Below, piece by piece: positions 1 to 8,389 of a DNA stretch of 48,349 bases; position 1 is the first letter of the stretch, and the number at the start of each line of letters is the position of its first letter. A program made the position numbers and the translations under genes. The stretch is from Planctomycetia bacterium. GTDB lineage: Bacteria; Planctomycetota; Planctomycetia; Pirellulales; PALSA-1355. Where the stretch lies: contig JACQFF010000275.1 of assembly GCA_016200205.1 (NCBI GenBank), positions 1 to 48,349 on the forward strand. Direction: 5' to 3'. The notes under the pieces are model-generated. The model was not told the DNA's origin and did no database searches. It saw only the letters and a list, made by a program, of their open reading frames with translations.

Positions 1-73
1 AATGAACAGCAAGCCAGTCGGGCGTGGCAATGCATTGGGCAGACTCAGAGGTACTTTTCAAAAGGAGGCTGAA

Positions 74-865
74 ATGTTACGCGCTATGAAATCGTCGCGA
101 GCGACGCCGCTGATTGTCGCCAGTCACCAACGATTATTGGCGATGCTGATTGCCATCGGACTCCCGTTGGCTGGACTGCGCGGTCCCACGAGCAACATTC
201 CAGCACGAGCCGCCGCGCCCGACGCGGGCCAGGCGGAGGATGCCAACCAGCAGGCTTTCAACCGAAGCAAGAGCTTCAATAATCTGAAACAAATCATGCT
301 CGCCATGCACAACTATCACGACGCTGAAAAGTCATTCCCGCCGGCGGTTGGCAGTCAAGACGGTAAACCCCTGTTGAGTTGGCGGGTTGCCATTTTGCCG
401 TATCTGGAGGGTGAAGAGGCCAAGGCGGTTTGGGCGGAATTTCACCTGGACGAGCCGTGGGACAGCGATCACAACAAAGAACTGGCCGCCAAGATGCCGC
501 CGATTTATCGCTCGCCCACATCGAAGCTGAATGACGGCCGCACGGTCTATCTGACCGCGCGCGGCTCTTCGACCGCTTTTCCCGGCCAGCAGGCGATCGG
601 CATTCGCAAGATCACGGACGGAACGTCCAACACGATTGCGGTGGTCGAAGTCGACGACAAGTATGCGGTTCCGTGGACGAAACCCGATGACTGGAAGTTT
701 GACCCCGATCATCCCAAGGTCGGACTGGGCGGCCAATTCAACGGCGGCTTTAACGCCGCATTCTGCGACGGCTCGGTCCACTTCATCGGCAACGACGTTG
801 ACGAGAAGATATTGAAAGCACTCTTCACCATGGCTGGCGGCGAGATCGTGGTGTTGCCCAATTAG
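74..865 (+). CDS. DUF1559 domain-containing protein
   Basis: 263-aa protein of the DUF1559 family (SBP_bac_10-like), which is greatly expanded in planctomycetes; its biochemical role is unknown. Residues about 19-37 form a hydrophobic segment consistent with a signal anchor. The family's opening motif NNLKQIMLAMHNYHD follows at about residue 70, then LSWRVAILPYLE, and near the C terminus the usual FCDGSVHFIGNDVD. Most members carry a type IV pilin-like N-terminal methylation motif; here the N terminus is a plainer hydrophobic anchor. The open frame extends upstream to base 2, but AAAGGAGG at 61-68 lies 5 bases before the ATG at 74, so that start is preferred. A hairpin followed by a short T-run lies downstream at 934-962. 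Confidence 0.9.
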   Translation: MLRAMKSSRATPLIVASHQRLLAMLIAIGLPLAGLRGPTSNIPARAAAPDAGQAEDANQQAFNRSKSFNNLKQIMLAMHNYHDAEKSFPPAVGSQDGKPLLSWRVAILPYLEGEEAKAVWAEFHLDEPWDSDHNKELAAKMPPIYRSPTSKLNDGRTVYLTARGSSTAFPGQQAIGIRKITDGTSNTIAVVEVDDKYAVPWTKPDDWKFDPDHPKVGLGGQFNGGFNAAFCDGSVHFIGNDVDEKILKALFTMAGGEIVVLPN

Positions 866-933
866 TTGATAGAGCATGGTCCAGAGGCCAGAGGCGCGCT
901 ATAATCGTCTACACGCTCGATGGAGGCGGAATG

Positions 934-962
934 CGGCCCTGAATGGGCCGTGGTGACTTTTT
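934..962 (+). terminator. Possible intrinsic terminator after the DUF1559 gene
   Basis: CGGCCC (934-939), loop TGAAT, GGGCCG (945-950), then a stretch ending CTTTTTG at 956-962. The stem is only 6 bp and the T-run starts about 7 bases after it, so this is a weak candidate. Confidence 0.35.
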
Positions 963-997
963 GAATTTCCGACACAACCAATGCGGCGCCTTCACTT

Positions 998-2416
998 ATG
1001 ACCACAACCACCAAGCCGGCCACGCTGGCTGAGTTGCGAGCCAGCGGCTGGATTTCGAAAACGGTGAAGCGTGAAATCTACGACAACTTCATGCTCATGC
1101 TCGGCCGCGGTGAAGAATTGTTTCCCGGCATCATCGGCTACGAAGACACCGTCATTCCCGAAATCAACCTGGCGCTGATCGCCCAGCACGACCTGTTGTT
1201 CCTGGGCGAAAAGGGGCAGGCCAAGAGCCGGCTGATGCGATCGCTGGCGCGGTTTCTCGATGATGAGATTCCCTACATCGACCTCGCCGAGGCGCCGGTT
1301 CACGACGATCCCTACGATCCGATCACGCGCGTCGGCAAACAGCTTGTGGCCGGCGTGCCGGAAGACGAGGTGCCGATCGCCTGGTGGCCGCGCCGAGCGC
1401 GTTATGCCGAGCGGTTGGCTCCCGGCACCAAGTTTGCCGACATCATCGGCGAAATCGATCCGGCCAAACTGGCCGGCGGCACCAGCATGTCGGCCGAAGA
1501 GGCTTTGCACTTCGGACTGATTCCGCGGATGCACCGCGGGATTTTCGCGATCAACGAGTTGCCCGAACTCGACGAGTTGGTGCAGGTCGGCCTGTTCAAT
1601 ATTCTCGAAGAGCGCGATGTGCAGATCCGGGGCTATCCGATCAATTTCGAGATCGACGTGTTGATTCTCTTCTCCGCCAACCCCGCGACCTACAATCGCA
1701 GCGGCAAGGTGATTCCGCAATTGAAGGACCGCATCGGCTCGGTGATTCATACCCATTATCCGCGCGAGCGCGATTTGGGCATCCAGATCATGGAGCAAGA
1801 GGCCTCTGTCGACTTGGGCGGAGCATACCCGGTCGTAGTCCCCTACTTCATGCGCGAAATCATCGAGCAGATGAGCATCGCGGCCCGCGCGTCGAAATAT
1901 ACCGACCACCAGTCGGGCGTGAGCGCGCGATTCAGCATTGCTAATTACCGGACGATGGTGGCCAGCGCGCGGCACCGCGGAGTGCTGTTGAACGAGCGGC
2001 CCGCCGTGCCGAGGATCAGCGACTTGGGACACCTCTACAGTTCTTCGTTGGGCAAACTGGAGCTCGACATGATGGACAGCCATCAAATGTCGGAGCGGCA
2101 GGTGCTCGACGCGATCATGGCCGAGGCGATTCGCGCGGTGTTCGACGAGTATGTCGATCGGCACGGGCTGGAGGAAATCGCCGAGATCTTTTCCGAGGGC
2201 GTCAAGATCGAAGTCGGCGACATGCTCCCCTCGAGCCAATATGCCCAGCGGCTGACGCGCGTGCCGCCGGCTTGGGAAAAGGCGTTCGAAGTCAACGCCT
2301 CGAGCGATCCGGCCGTGCGGGCCTCGTGCGTGGAGTTTATCCTGGCGGGCCTGTATGCCTCGGACCGAATTTCACGGGCTCAACACCGGGGACGGATCGT
2401 GTATGAAATCAAATAG
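998..2416 (+). CDS. MoxR/ChlI-like AAA+ ATPase
   Basis: 472-aa cytoplasmic AAA+ ATPase resembling the magnesium-chelatase I subunit/MoxR group. Walker A is GEKGQAKS at residues 70-77 and the Walker B region is IFAINEL at 182-188, preceded by the HRG of the family. [11 protein letters not shown] further on fits sensor 1, and LKDRIGS fits the arginine-finger region. Such ATPases usually act as chaperone-like motors with a von Willebrand A partner to insert metals or remodel a target. The next gene, 139 bp downstream on the same strand, encodes exactly such a VWA protein, so the two probably form one complex. The target is not evident; no chelatase H subunit is in the window. Confidence 0.9.
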   Translation: MTTTTKPATLAELRASGWISKTVKREIYDNFMLMLGRGEELFPGIIGYEDTVIPEINLALIAQHDLLFLGEKGQAKSRLMRSLARFLDDEIPYIDLAEAPVHDDPYDPITRVGKQLVAGVPEDEVPIAWWPRRARYAERLAPGTKFADIIGEIDPAKLAGGTSMSAEEALHFGLIPRMHRGIFAINELPELDELVQVGLFNILEERDVQIRGYPINFEIDVLILFSANPATYNRSGKVIPQLKDRIGSVIHTHYPRERDLGIQIMEQEASVDLGGAYPVVVPYFMREIIEQMSIAARASKYTDHQSGVSARFSIANYRTMVASARHRGVLLNERPAVPRISDLGHLYSSSLGKLELDMMDSHQMSERQVLDAIMAEAIRAVFDEYVDRHGLEEIAEIFSEGVKIEVGDMLPSSQYAQRLTRVPPAWEKAFEVNASSDPAVRASCVEFILAGLYASDRISRAQHRGRIVYEIK

Positions 2417-2450
2417 CGTGGCTAACCAATCGCGAGAAATCGATGATGCT

Positions 2451-2535
2451 CCGTCTCCCCTGGGGAGAAGGTTGGGATGAGGGGGCGCTCGGGAAAAACG
2501 CCCTCACCCTAACCCTCTCCCAAAGAGAGAGGGAA
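2451..2535 (+). repeat. Palindromic intergenic repeat, CTCTCCC/GGGAGAG family, copy 1
   Basis: 85-bp element between the ATPase and VWA genes. It contains a CTCCCC/GGGGAG hairpin (2455-2467), the block GGGATGAGGG paired with CCCTCACCC, and CCTCTCCCAAAGAGAGAGGG as a terminal hairpin. The same blocks occur in the same order and orientation at 25271-25354. It ends 20 bases before the VWA start codon, so its last hairpin may influence translation of that gene. Confidence 0.85.
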
Positions 2536-2555
2536 CCGGACAAGAGACACTTCGC

Positions 2556-4256
2556 ATGAATGATCGCAATCGTCTTGGCGGTGTGATTCACACCTATCAA
2601 AAATTCGATCCCAAGAATCTGCCTAGCCCGACGCAGGCTCCGCCGGATCTGGTCTCGCCCGCGTTCGAGCACATGTTGATGTACGGCAGCATGCGCGAGT
2701 TGACCGACGAAGAGCTGGCCAATGCCATTCGTATCGATCCGAGCCAGATTGCGGGCCTTGGCCCGAGCATCGACGCGCTAAAGGCCATGCTGCTGGAGCG
2801 GAAACGAAAGATTCTCGAGAAATACGAAACCAAAAGAGTTCAGAAGACCGCGGAAGAGGCCTATCGCAAACGGGGCGTGGCGATGAAGCCGCCGGCGAAT
2901 TTGCAAAAGCGATTTGCCCAAAGCTTTGCCGACGAGCAACTGCGCGAATTGGAACGGCTGTGGTATCAGACCGGCGACGAGCGATCGCCCTTCGCCCGCC
3001 AACTGGTGCAGCTCGCGGCGAAATTAGGCGAGAAATACCAGGTCGACGAGTTGGCCAGTAAGTACACATTCACTGGACGCACGCCGCTGACGGTTTCGCA
3101 GGCGCTGGAAGTCAAAGAAGAACTCGAGATGATCGATCGGCTGCTCAAGCAACTGGAAGAAGCAGCCCGCACGGCGCAAATCGGCGTCATCGACTTGGAA
3201 GAGCTCTCGCAATTTGCCGAACCGGGCGAAGTCGAACGCCTCAATCAATTGCAAAAGCAAATTGAAGACTATCTGCGCCACATTGCCGAGCAGCAAGGCC
3301 TGGAGCGCGGGCCCAAGGGTTATCAGCTTACGCCCAAGGCTTATCGATTGTTCCAGGGCAAGTTGCTCGAGCGCATCTTCAGCAACTTGCAATCGTCGCG
3401 CACCGGCCGCCACCAAGGTCCGGTCGTGGGCGAGGGGGCCGTCGAACTGCAGCACACCAAGCAATACGAGTTCGGCGATTCGATCGCCAACATGGACGTG
3501 CCGGCCTCGCTGACCAACGCGATGATCCGCGGCGGTCCGGGGCTGCCCATTCGGCTGAAGCAAGAAGACATCGAGATTCACCGTACCCGCAACACGCCCA
3601 AATGCGCCACGGTCGTGCTGATGGACATGAGCGGCTCGATGCGTTACGGCGGACTGTACGTGCACGTGAAGCGGATGGCTTTGGCGCTCGATGGATTGAT
3701 TCGGCGCGAGTATCCGGGCGATTATTTGCAGTGCGTCGAGATGTACAGCTTCGCCAAACCGGTCCGCTCGGCTGATATCGCCTCGCTGATGCCCAAGCCG
3801 GTGACCGTGTTCGATCCGGTCGTGCGGCTGCGGGCCGACATGAGCCGCGAGGATATCAGCGAATATTATATCCCGCCGCATTTCACCAATATTCAACACG
3901 CGTTGCAAATGGGCCGGCAGTTTCTAGCGGCTCAAGACACCCCCAATCGACAAATCATCCTGATTACCGACGGGTTGCCGACGGCGCATTTCGACGGATC
4001 GCTGCTTTATCTGCTCTATCCGCCCGACGCGAGTACCGAAACAGCCACCTTGCGCGAGGGACAGCGCTGCCAGCGCGAGCAGATTACGATCAATATTTTT
4101 TTGCTGCCCAGTTGGTCGCAATCGAGCGAGGATGTACAGTTTGCCTATCGGCTGGCCGAGTCGACTCGCGGACGGGTGTTCTTCACGGCCGGCCGCGATC
4201 TTGACCGTTATGTGATCTGGGATTATTTGAACCGGCGGCGGGAAATCGTCTCTTGA
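2556..4256 (+). CDS. VWA domain protein, partner of the AAA ATPase
   Basis: 566-aa protein with a charged, helical N-terminal half (about 1-300, heptad-like Glu/Leu/Gln-rich stretches near 180-250) and a C-terminal von Willebrand factor A domain. The metal-ion-dependent adhesion site is complete: DMSGS at 357-361, Thr444 in HFTNIQHAL and Asp472 in LITDGLPT. This arrangement matches the D-type/CoxE-like partners of MoxR and ChlI ATPases, which bind a client through the Mg-loaded VWA domain. The start ATG at 2556 has only a poor ribosome-binding sequence (AAGAGAC) and sits just behind a palindromic repeat, so expression may be tied to that structure. The next gene follows after 39 bp on the same strand. 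Confidence 0.88.
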   Translation: MNDRNRLGGVIHTYQKFDPKNLPSPTQAPPDLVSPAFEHMLMYGSMRELTDEELANAIRIDPSQIAGLGPSIDALKAMLLERKRKILEKYETKRVQKTAEEAYRKRGVAMKPPANLQKRFAQSFADEQLRELERLWYQTGDERSPFARQLVQLAAKLGEKYQVDELASKYTFTGRTPLTVSQALEVKEELEMIDRLLKQLEEAARTAQIGVIDLEELSQFAEPGEVERLNQLQKQIEDYLRHIAEQQGLERGPKGYQLTPKAYRLFQGKLLERIFSNLQSSRTGRHQGPVVGEGAVELQHTKQYEFGDSIANMDVPASLTNAMIRGGPGLPIRLKQEDIEIHRTRNTPKCATVVLMDMSGSMRYGGLYVHVKRMALALDGLIRREYPGDYLQCVEMYSFAKPVRSADIASLMPKPVTVFDPVVRLRADMSREDISEYYIPPHFTNIQHALQMGRQFLAAQDTPNRQIILITDGLPTAHFDGSLLYLLYPPDASTETATLREGQRCQREQITINIFLLPSWSQSSEDVQFAYRLAESTRGRVFFTAGRDLDRYVIWDYLNRRREIVS

Positions 4257-4295
4257 CCCTCGAAACGGTTTGCCCGCCGAGAGGATTGTCCTCGC

Positions 4296-5354
4296 ATGAG
4301 TCAACCGCTCCGGGCGATGATCTATGGCGTCACGGGCTACACCGGCCGGCTGATTGCCCGGCACGCCGTCGATCGAGGGCTCAAGCCGGTTTTGGCTGGC
4401 CGCAACCGCGAAGCCGTCGCGGCGCTGGCCGGTGAGCTCGATTGTCCGGCCGTCAGTTTTAGCGTGCAGCAGCCGGCGCAAATTGCCGAGCAGTTGCAGG
4501 GTTTTTCGGCGGTGTTGAATTGCGCGGGTCCGTTTTCGCAAACCGCGCAGCCCATGATGGACGCCTGCCTGGCTACGGAAACCGATTATCTGGACATCAC
4601 CGGCGAAATCGATGTGATCCAGTGGGCCGCGGCCCGCGGCGAGCGCGCCAGGCAGTCGGAAGTGGCCTTGATTCCAGCCGTCGGCTTCGACGTGGTGCCT
4701 AGCGACTGCCTGGCCGCGATGTTGGCCGATCGCATAAGTGACGCGCGGGTGCTTCAGCTTGCGTTCTCGAGCAGCGGCGGCCTGAGCCCTGGCACGGCCA
4801 AAACCATGGTCGAGTCGTTGCCCGGCGGCGGCCGGGTGCGGATCGACGGCGAAATCCGCCATGTGCCCACCGCCTGGAAGACGATGGAAATCCCCTTTCG
4901 TCACGGAGCCCAGTGGGGAATGACTATTCCGTGGGGCGACGTGGCCAGCGCTTATTACTCCACGGGCATTCCCAACATCGAAGTTTATGCAGCCGCCCCG
5001 CGCAACCAGATCGCCTGGCTGCGCCGCTTGAAGTTTTTGCTGCCGCTGCTGGCTTGGAAACCGCTACAGAACATGGCGAAACGGCACATTGGGCGGACCG
5101 TCAAAGGACCCTCGGACGCCCAGCGCGAATCAACCCGCTCGTCGCTTTGGGGCCGGGTGAGCAATGACCAGGGGAAATCGATTTCCGCCACTTTGGAGAC
5201 ACTCAGCGGCTACCATCTCACCGCGCTGACGGCTGTGGCCGCGCTGGAGCGAACGCTCGCGCGGCAAGTGCCGCGGGGTTTTTCTACCGCGTCGCAAGCG
5301 TTCGGCAAGGAATTCATCCTGAGCTTCCCAGACACCGACATTCGCTGGGAATAA
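4296..5354 (+). CDS. Saccharopine dehydrogenase-like / trans-acting enoyl reductase family oxidoreductase
   Basis: 352-aa NAD(P)-binding protein. The N terminus is a Rossmann fold with the fingerprint GVTGYTGRLIARHAV at about residues 10-24, followed by VLAGRN for the 2'-phosphate/ribose region, and VLNCAGPFSQ and YLDITGEIDV, both typical of the saccharopine dehydrogenase-like family that includes the mycobacterial trans-acting enoyl reductases. The family acts on diverse substrates, so the substrate is not assigned. GAGAGGA lies about 10 bases before the ATG. It follows the VWA gene by 39 bp and could share its transcript. The length is normal for the short family members. Confidence 0.85.
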   Translation: MSQPLRAMIYGVTGYTGRLIARHAVDRGLKPVLAGRNREAVAALAGELDCPAVSFSVQQPAQIAEQLQGFSAVLNCAGPFSQTAQPMMDACLATETDYLDITGEIDVIQWAAARGERARQSEVALIPAVGFDVVPSDCLAAMLADRISDARVLQLAFSSSGGLSPGTAKTMVESLPGGGRVRIDGEIRHVPTAWKTMEIPFRHGAQWGMTIPWGDVASAYYSTGIPNIEVYAAAPRNQIAWLRRLKFLLPLLAWKPLQNMAKRHIGRTVKGPSDAQRESTRSSLWGRVSNDQGKSISATLETLSGYHLTALTAVAALERTLARQVPRGFSTASQAFGKEFILSFPDTDIRWE

Positions 5355-5464
5355 GATCGTGTCGCGGGAGCGATGTCGCTGCTTCGCTGCGCGTCGATGC
5401 GGCCGAACCAATTTCCCAAACCAAACGCGACCGGGGCGAGCAACAGCAGCGTGCAACCGCGCAT
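5210..5464 (-). CDS. Doubtful small ORF coupled to the upstream membrane protein gene
   Basis: Possible 84-aa product. Its ATG (5464-5462) overlaps the TGA of the 77-aa membrane protein by one base (TGATG), a spacing typical of translational coupling, and the first 20 residues are hydrophobic (CTLLLLAPVAFGLGNWFG). Against it: from about residue 37 the frame runs antisense through the 3' end of the oxidoreductase and loses any recognisable character. It may be the stump of a gene whose 3' part was lost, or simply a chance frame. Confidence 0.25.
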   Translation of the reverse strand: MRGCTLLLLAPVAFGLGNWFGRIDAQRSSDIAPATRSYSQRMSVSGKLRMNSLPNACDAVEKPRGTCRASVRSSAATAVSAVRW

Positions 5465-5697
5465 CAAGAGCCCTCGTCGGGCGGTCCCATTGCGTTGATT
5501 CCTAGCGCTAGAATCAGACCGAGCAAATTGACCGCCCAGAGGAGGCCGATTCCCAGGGCGATCCGGTCCAAAACATCCCTGGCCGAGTCGTCTTGCATTG
5601 CGCCCAAGAGCCGAGCCACGCCCATTACGACGACGATTCCCAGAGGAAAAACGCAGGCCGCCGTGAGAAGCACCGTCATAACGCGTCGTGAAATCAC
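5464..5697 (-). CDS. Small two-helix membrane protein, unknown function
   Basis: 77-aa protein with two predicted transmembrane helices (about residues 7-33 and 44-70) joined by a short acidic/polar loop (DDSARDVLDR). Start taken as GTG at 5697 because AGGGAC lies 6-8 bases upstream on the minus strand; an in-frame ATG six codons later is the alternative. No family is recognised with certainty, but the composition and topology resemble the many short uncharacterised membrane proteins of planctomycetes. The promoter side holds a 9-bp tandem repeat (5717-5743). Confidence 0.6.
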   Translation of the reverse strand: MISRRVMTVLLTAACVFPLGIVVVMGVARLLGAMQDDSARDVLDRIALGIGLLWAVNLLGLILALGINAMGPPDEGS

Positions 5698-5716
5698 GTT
5701 CGTCCCTGCCTGTGGT

Positions 5717-5743
5717 CAGTTCTCCCAGTTTTCCCAGTTATGC
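5717..5743. repeat. 9-bp tandem repeat upstream of the small membrane protein
   Basis: CAGTTCTCC, CAGTTTTCC and CAGTTATGC lie in direct succession, the third diverged at its end. They sit 20-46 bases in front of the GTG of the minus-strand membrane protein gene, a position suitable for a regulator or a promoter spacer, but they could also be chance. Confidence 0.45.
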
Positions 5744-5918
5744 GAGTTGTGGCCGGCAGTGTCAATCCCGGGGCCGCCCGGCACGCGATTGACTTGGAAG
5801 CTCCAGCGGCCAAAATGAAGCGTAGAGAAGAGCACAAACTTTGCCGCACGCACCTTTTGGGCAATGCTCGCCGGGCGCGGAGCTGCGCGCAAGCAACGGA
5901 ACATTCGAGGAGCCTCTC

Positions 5919-8294
5919 ATGAGCCGACTAGGTCGGTCCTGGCTGTGGTCAAGGTTTTGGTCGGCTTTCATTCTCGTCGCAGTCTGCTTCGGCTGCGCTC
6001 ACGTGGCCGAGGGTGCCTCCATTTTGATGAAGGATGGACGCACGTTGCGCGGTAAAGTCGGGAAAACCTCGGGGCTGGCTGAAAATCCGCTCCCGCCTAA
6101 AACCGACGACCCGAAGACGATCACCTTTGTCGACGATGACCTGCGGCGAGTGTTCATTCCCACGTTTCAGATTCGTCAGATTCTCGAAGCCGACAGCGGC
6201 GAAGTCCCGGAGATCATCCGCATCGAACAACACGTTGCCAGGGAAGCGAGGAACAAAGTCAACCGCGTCGGTCCGATCGTCAATGTGACGAAGTTCGACC
6301 CGCTCGGCCACCGAACGTTTTCCATGATGACCGACAAGGGGCGGCTGGACGTGATTCAGGGCATTACGGCGATCTCGCCCGTCTGGACCAAGGTCGAAGC
6401 ACTGATGACGAAGCAGAAGCCGGTGATGTGGGACATGCGGATGGCCACCCATTCGATTTCGGATGAAGAACTGACCAGCCTGCTGGCCCGTCGCATCGAT
6501 CCTAAGAAGCTGGAGCAGCGCCTCAGAGTCGTGCGGTTGTATCTGCAGGCGGAGCTCTATTCGCGCGCCGAAAGAGAACTTCAGGCGGTCATCGCCGCGT
6601 TTCCGGATGAAAAAGATCTGGCCAAGGAAGTTCAATCGCTGCGGCAATTGAATGCCCGGCGGATCGTCAAGGAGATCCAGGTGCGCCGCGAGGCCGGCCA
6701 GCACGCGCGGGCTTACTATTTGCTCGAAAACTTTCCGTCGCAGGACGTCGCCGGCGACATCCTGGAACAGGTCCGCGAAATCCTCGACGATTATCGCGCA
6801 AAGATCAAACAGCGCGAGAAAATCTTGGACGAGCTGAAGGAGCGCGTCGCCGCGATCAAGGACGCCTCCACGCGCGTCCAATGCGAGGCAATGCTCAAGG
6901 AAATCAGCCAGGAATTGAACATGAACACGCTGGGCCGGATGGCCGATTACCTACGGCTTGGCGATGACGAGAAGCTAGGGCCCGAAGAAAAAATTTCGCT
7001 GGCATTCAGCGGTTGGTTGTTGGGCAGCAATCACGGCGAACAGAATCTGGCCGTCACGTTGTCGCTGGCCAAGGTCCGCGCGCTGGTGGCGCGCTATCTG
7101 CGGGAATCGATGCCGCTTGAGCGCAACAAGGCTTTCTCGGAATTGGGGGGCTTGGAAGGCGCCGTTCCGCCGTTCGTGGCGCTGTTGATCGCCAACATGA
7201 AGCCTCCCTTGCCCAGCGAAGATCCGTCGGTGGGCAAACCCGGATTTTACAAATTGGAGATCAAGGGCATCGATAAAGAGCCCGACGTCACCTACTACGT
7301 GCAATTGCCGCCGGAGTACGATCCTTACGTCCGCTACCCCACGATTCTCACGCTAAACGGCACCGCCACCACGCCCGAGCAGCAGATCGACTGGTGGGCC
7401 GGCGCCGAGGACGCCAAGGGCACTCGGCAGGGCCAGGCGACGCGCTTCGGCTACATCGTGATGGCCGTGGAGTGGCGCAAAGAGGGCCAAAAGGAATACG
7501 AGTTTTCGGCCCGCGAGCACGCCGCCGTGTTGGGGAGCTTGCGCGACGCTTGTCGGCGGTTTTCAATCGATACTGATCGCGTGTTTCTTTCGGGCCATTC
7601 GATGGGCGGCAACGCGGCTTGGGATCTGGGGCTGGCGCATCCCGACCTGTGGGCCGGAGTGATCCCGATCGTGGCTCAAGCGGAAAAATATTGCCGAAAT
7701 TATTGGGAGAACGCCAGCCTGGTGCCGTTTTACGTGCTGGCCGGCGAATATGACGGCGACAAGGTCATCAAGAACGCCGAAACTTTGGACCGCTACATGA
7801 AGAAGCACTTCGATGTCACGTACACCGAATACATCGGGCGCGGACACGAGGATTTTTATGAAGACATTCAACACATTTTCGATTGGATGAGCCGCCGCAG
7901 GCCGCGCAACTTTTTCCCCAAGGAGTTCACGGTCGTTACGATGCGCACCTGGGACAATTATTTTTGGTGGTTGGAAGGACGGGAGCTTCCGTCCAAGGGC
8001 ATGGTTGAGCCCACCGATTGGCCGCCCCCTCGTGGCACGAAGCCGGTCAGTGTTACGGCTCGCGTGCAGGCCACCAATGGCGTGTCGATCACGACCGGCA
8101 GCGTGAAAATCACGGCCTGGCTCTCGCCTGAAATCGTCGACTTCAGCAAACCGATTCGCGCCACGCTCAACAATCATCCCATCAATCCCAAACTCGGCGC
8201 CACGATCACGATCCAGCCCGATTTGCGCGTGCTGCTGGAAGATGTGCGGACGCGAGCCGATCGGCTTCATCCGTTTTGGGCGAAAATCGAATGA
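5919..8294 (+). CDS. Secreted alpha/beta hydrolase with planctomycete N-terminal extension
   Basis: 791-aa exported protein. Residues about 8-32 form a signal peptide; an in-frame ATG 78 bases upstream is less likely because GAGGAG (5907-5912) stands 6 bases before the ATG at 5919. Residues 35-90 (SILMKDGRTLRGKVG...) resemble the small beta domain that precedes many secreted planctomycete proteins. Residues 170-340 are helical and TPR-like (RLYLQAELYSRAERELQAV). The C-terminal half is an alpha/beta hydrolase of the S9/feruloyl-esterase type: nucleophile Ser561 in GHSMGG, probable Asp612 in GEYDGD and His643 in GRGHED. The substrate is not deducible; a peptide or polysaccharide ester is plausible. 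It is transcribed divergently from the small membrane protein. Confidence 0.85.
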   Translation: MSRLGRSWLWSRFWSAFILVAVCFGCAHVAEGASILMKDGRTLRGKVGKTSGLAENPLPPKTDDPKTITFVDDDLRRVFIPTFQIRQILEADSGEVPEIIRIEQHVAREARNKVNRVGPIVNVTKFDPLGHRTFSMMTDKGRLDVIQGITAISPVWTKVEALMTKQKPVMWDMRMATHSISDEELTSLLARRIDPKKLEQRLRVVRLYLQAELYSRAERELQAVIAAFPDEKDLAKEVQSLRQLNARRIVKEIQVRREAGQHARAYYLLENFPSQDVAGDILEQVREILDDYRAKIKQREKILDELKERVAAIKDASTRVQCEAMLKEISQELNMNTLGRMADYLRLGDDEKLGPEEKISLAFSGWLLGSNHGEQNLAVTLSLAKVRALVARYLRESMPLERNKAFSELGGLEGAVPPFVALLIANMKPPLPSEDPSVGKPGFYKLEIKGIDKEPDVTYYVQLPPEYDPYVRYPTILTLNGTATTPEQQIDWWAGAEDAKGTRQGQATRFGYIVMAVEWRKEGQKEYEFSAREHAAVLGSLRDACRRFSIDTDRVFLSGHSMGGNAAWDLGLAHPDLWAGVIPIVAQAEKYCRNYWENASLVPFYVLAGEYDGDKVIKNAETLDRYMKKHFDVTYTEYIGRGHEDFYEDIQHIFDWMSRRRPRNFFPKEFTVVTMRTWDNYFWWLEGRELPSKGMVEPTDWPPPRGTKPVSVTARVQATNGVSITTGSVKITAWLSPEIVDFSKPIRATLNNHPINPKLGATITIQPDLRVLLEDVRTRADRLHPFWAKIE

Positions 8295-8389
8295 CGCGCG
8301 AAGAGTGAGGATCTTTTGGTGCGCTGCCAAGCCGCAAAGGTGGCTTCGCGCGACGCTTGCGGTTTAGCCCGCCGAGGCGCTAGTGGCGC

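Noticed and set aside
992..2239. Long 415-aa open frame antisense to the AAA ATPase
   Set aside because: It mirrors codon bias of the real gene, has no recognisable motif and no ribosome-binding site. Similar antisense frames over metH, the VWA gene and the restriction-modification gene were dropped for the same reason.
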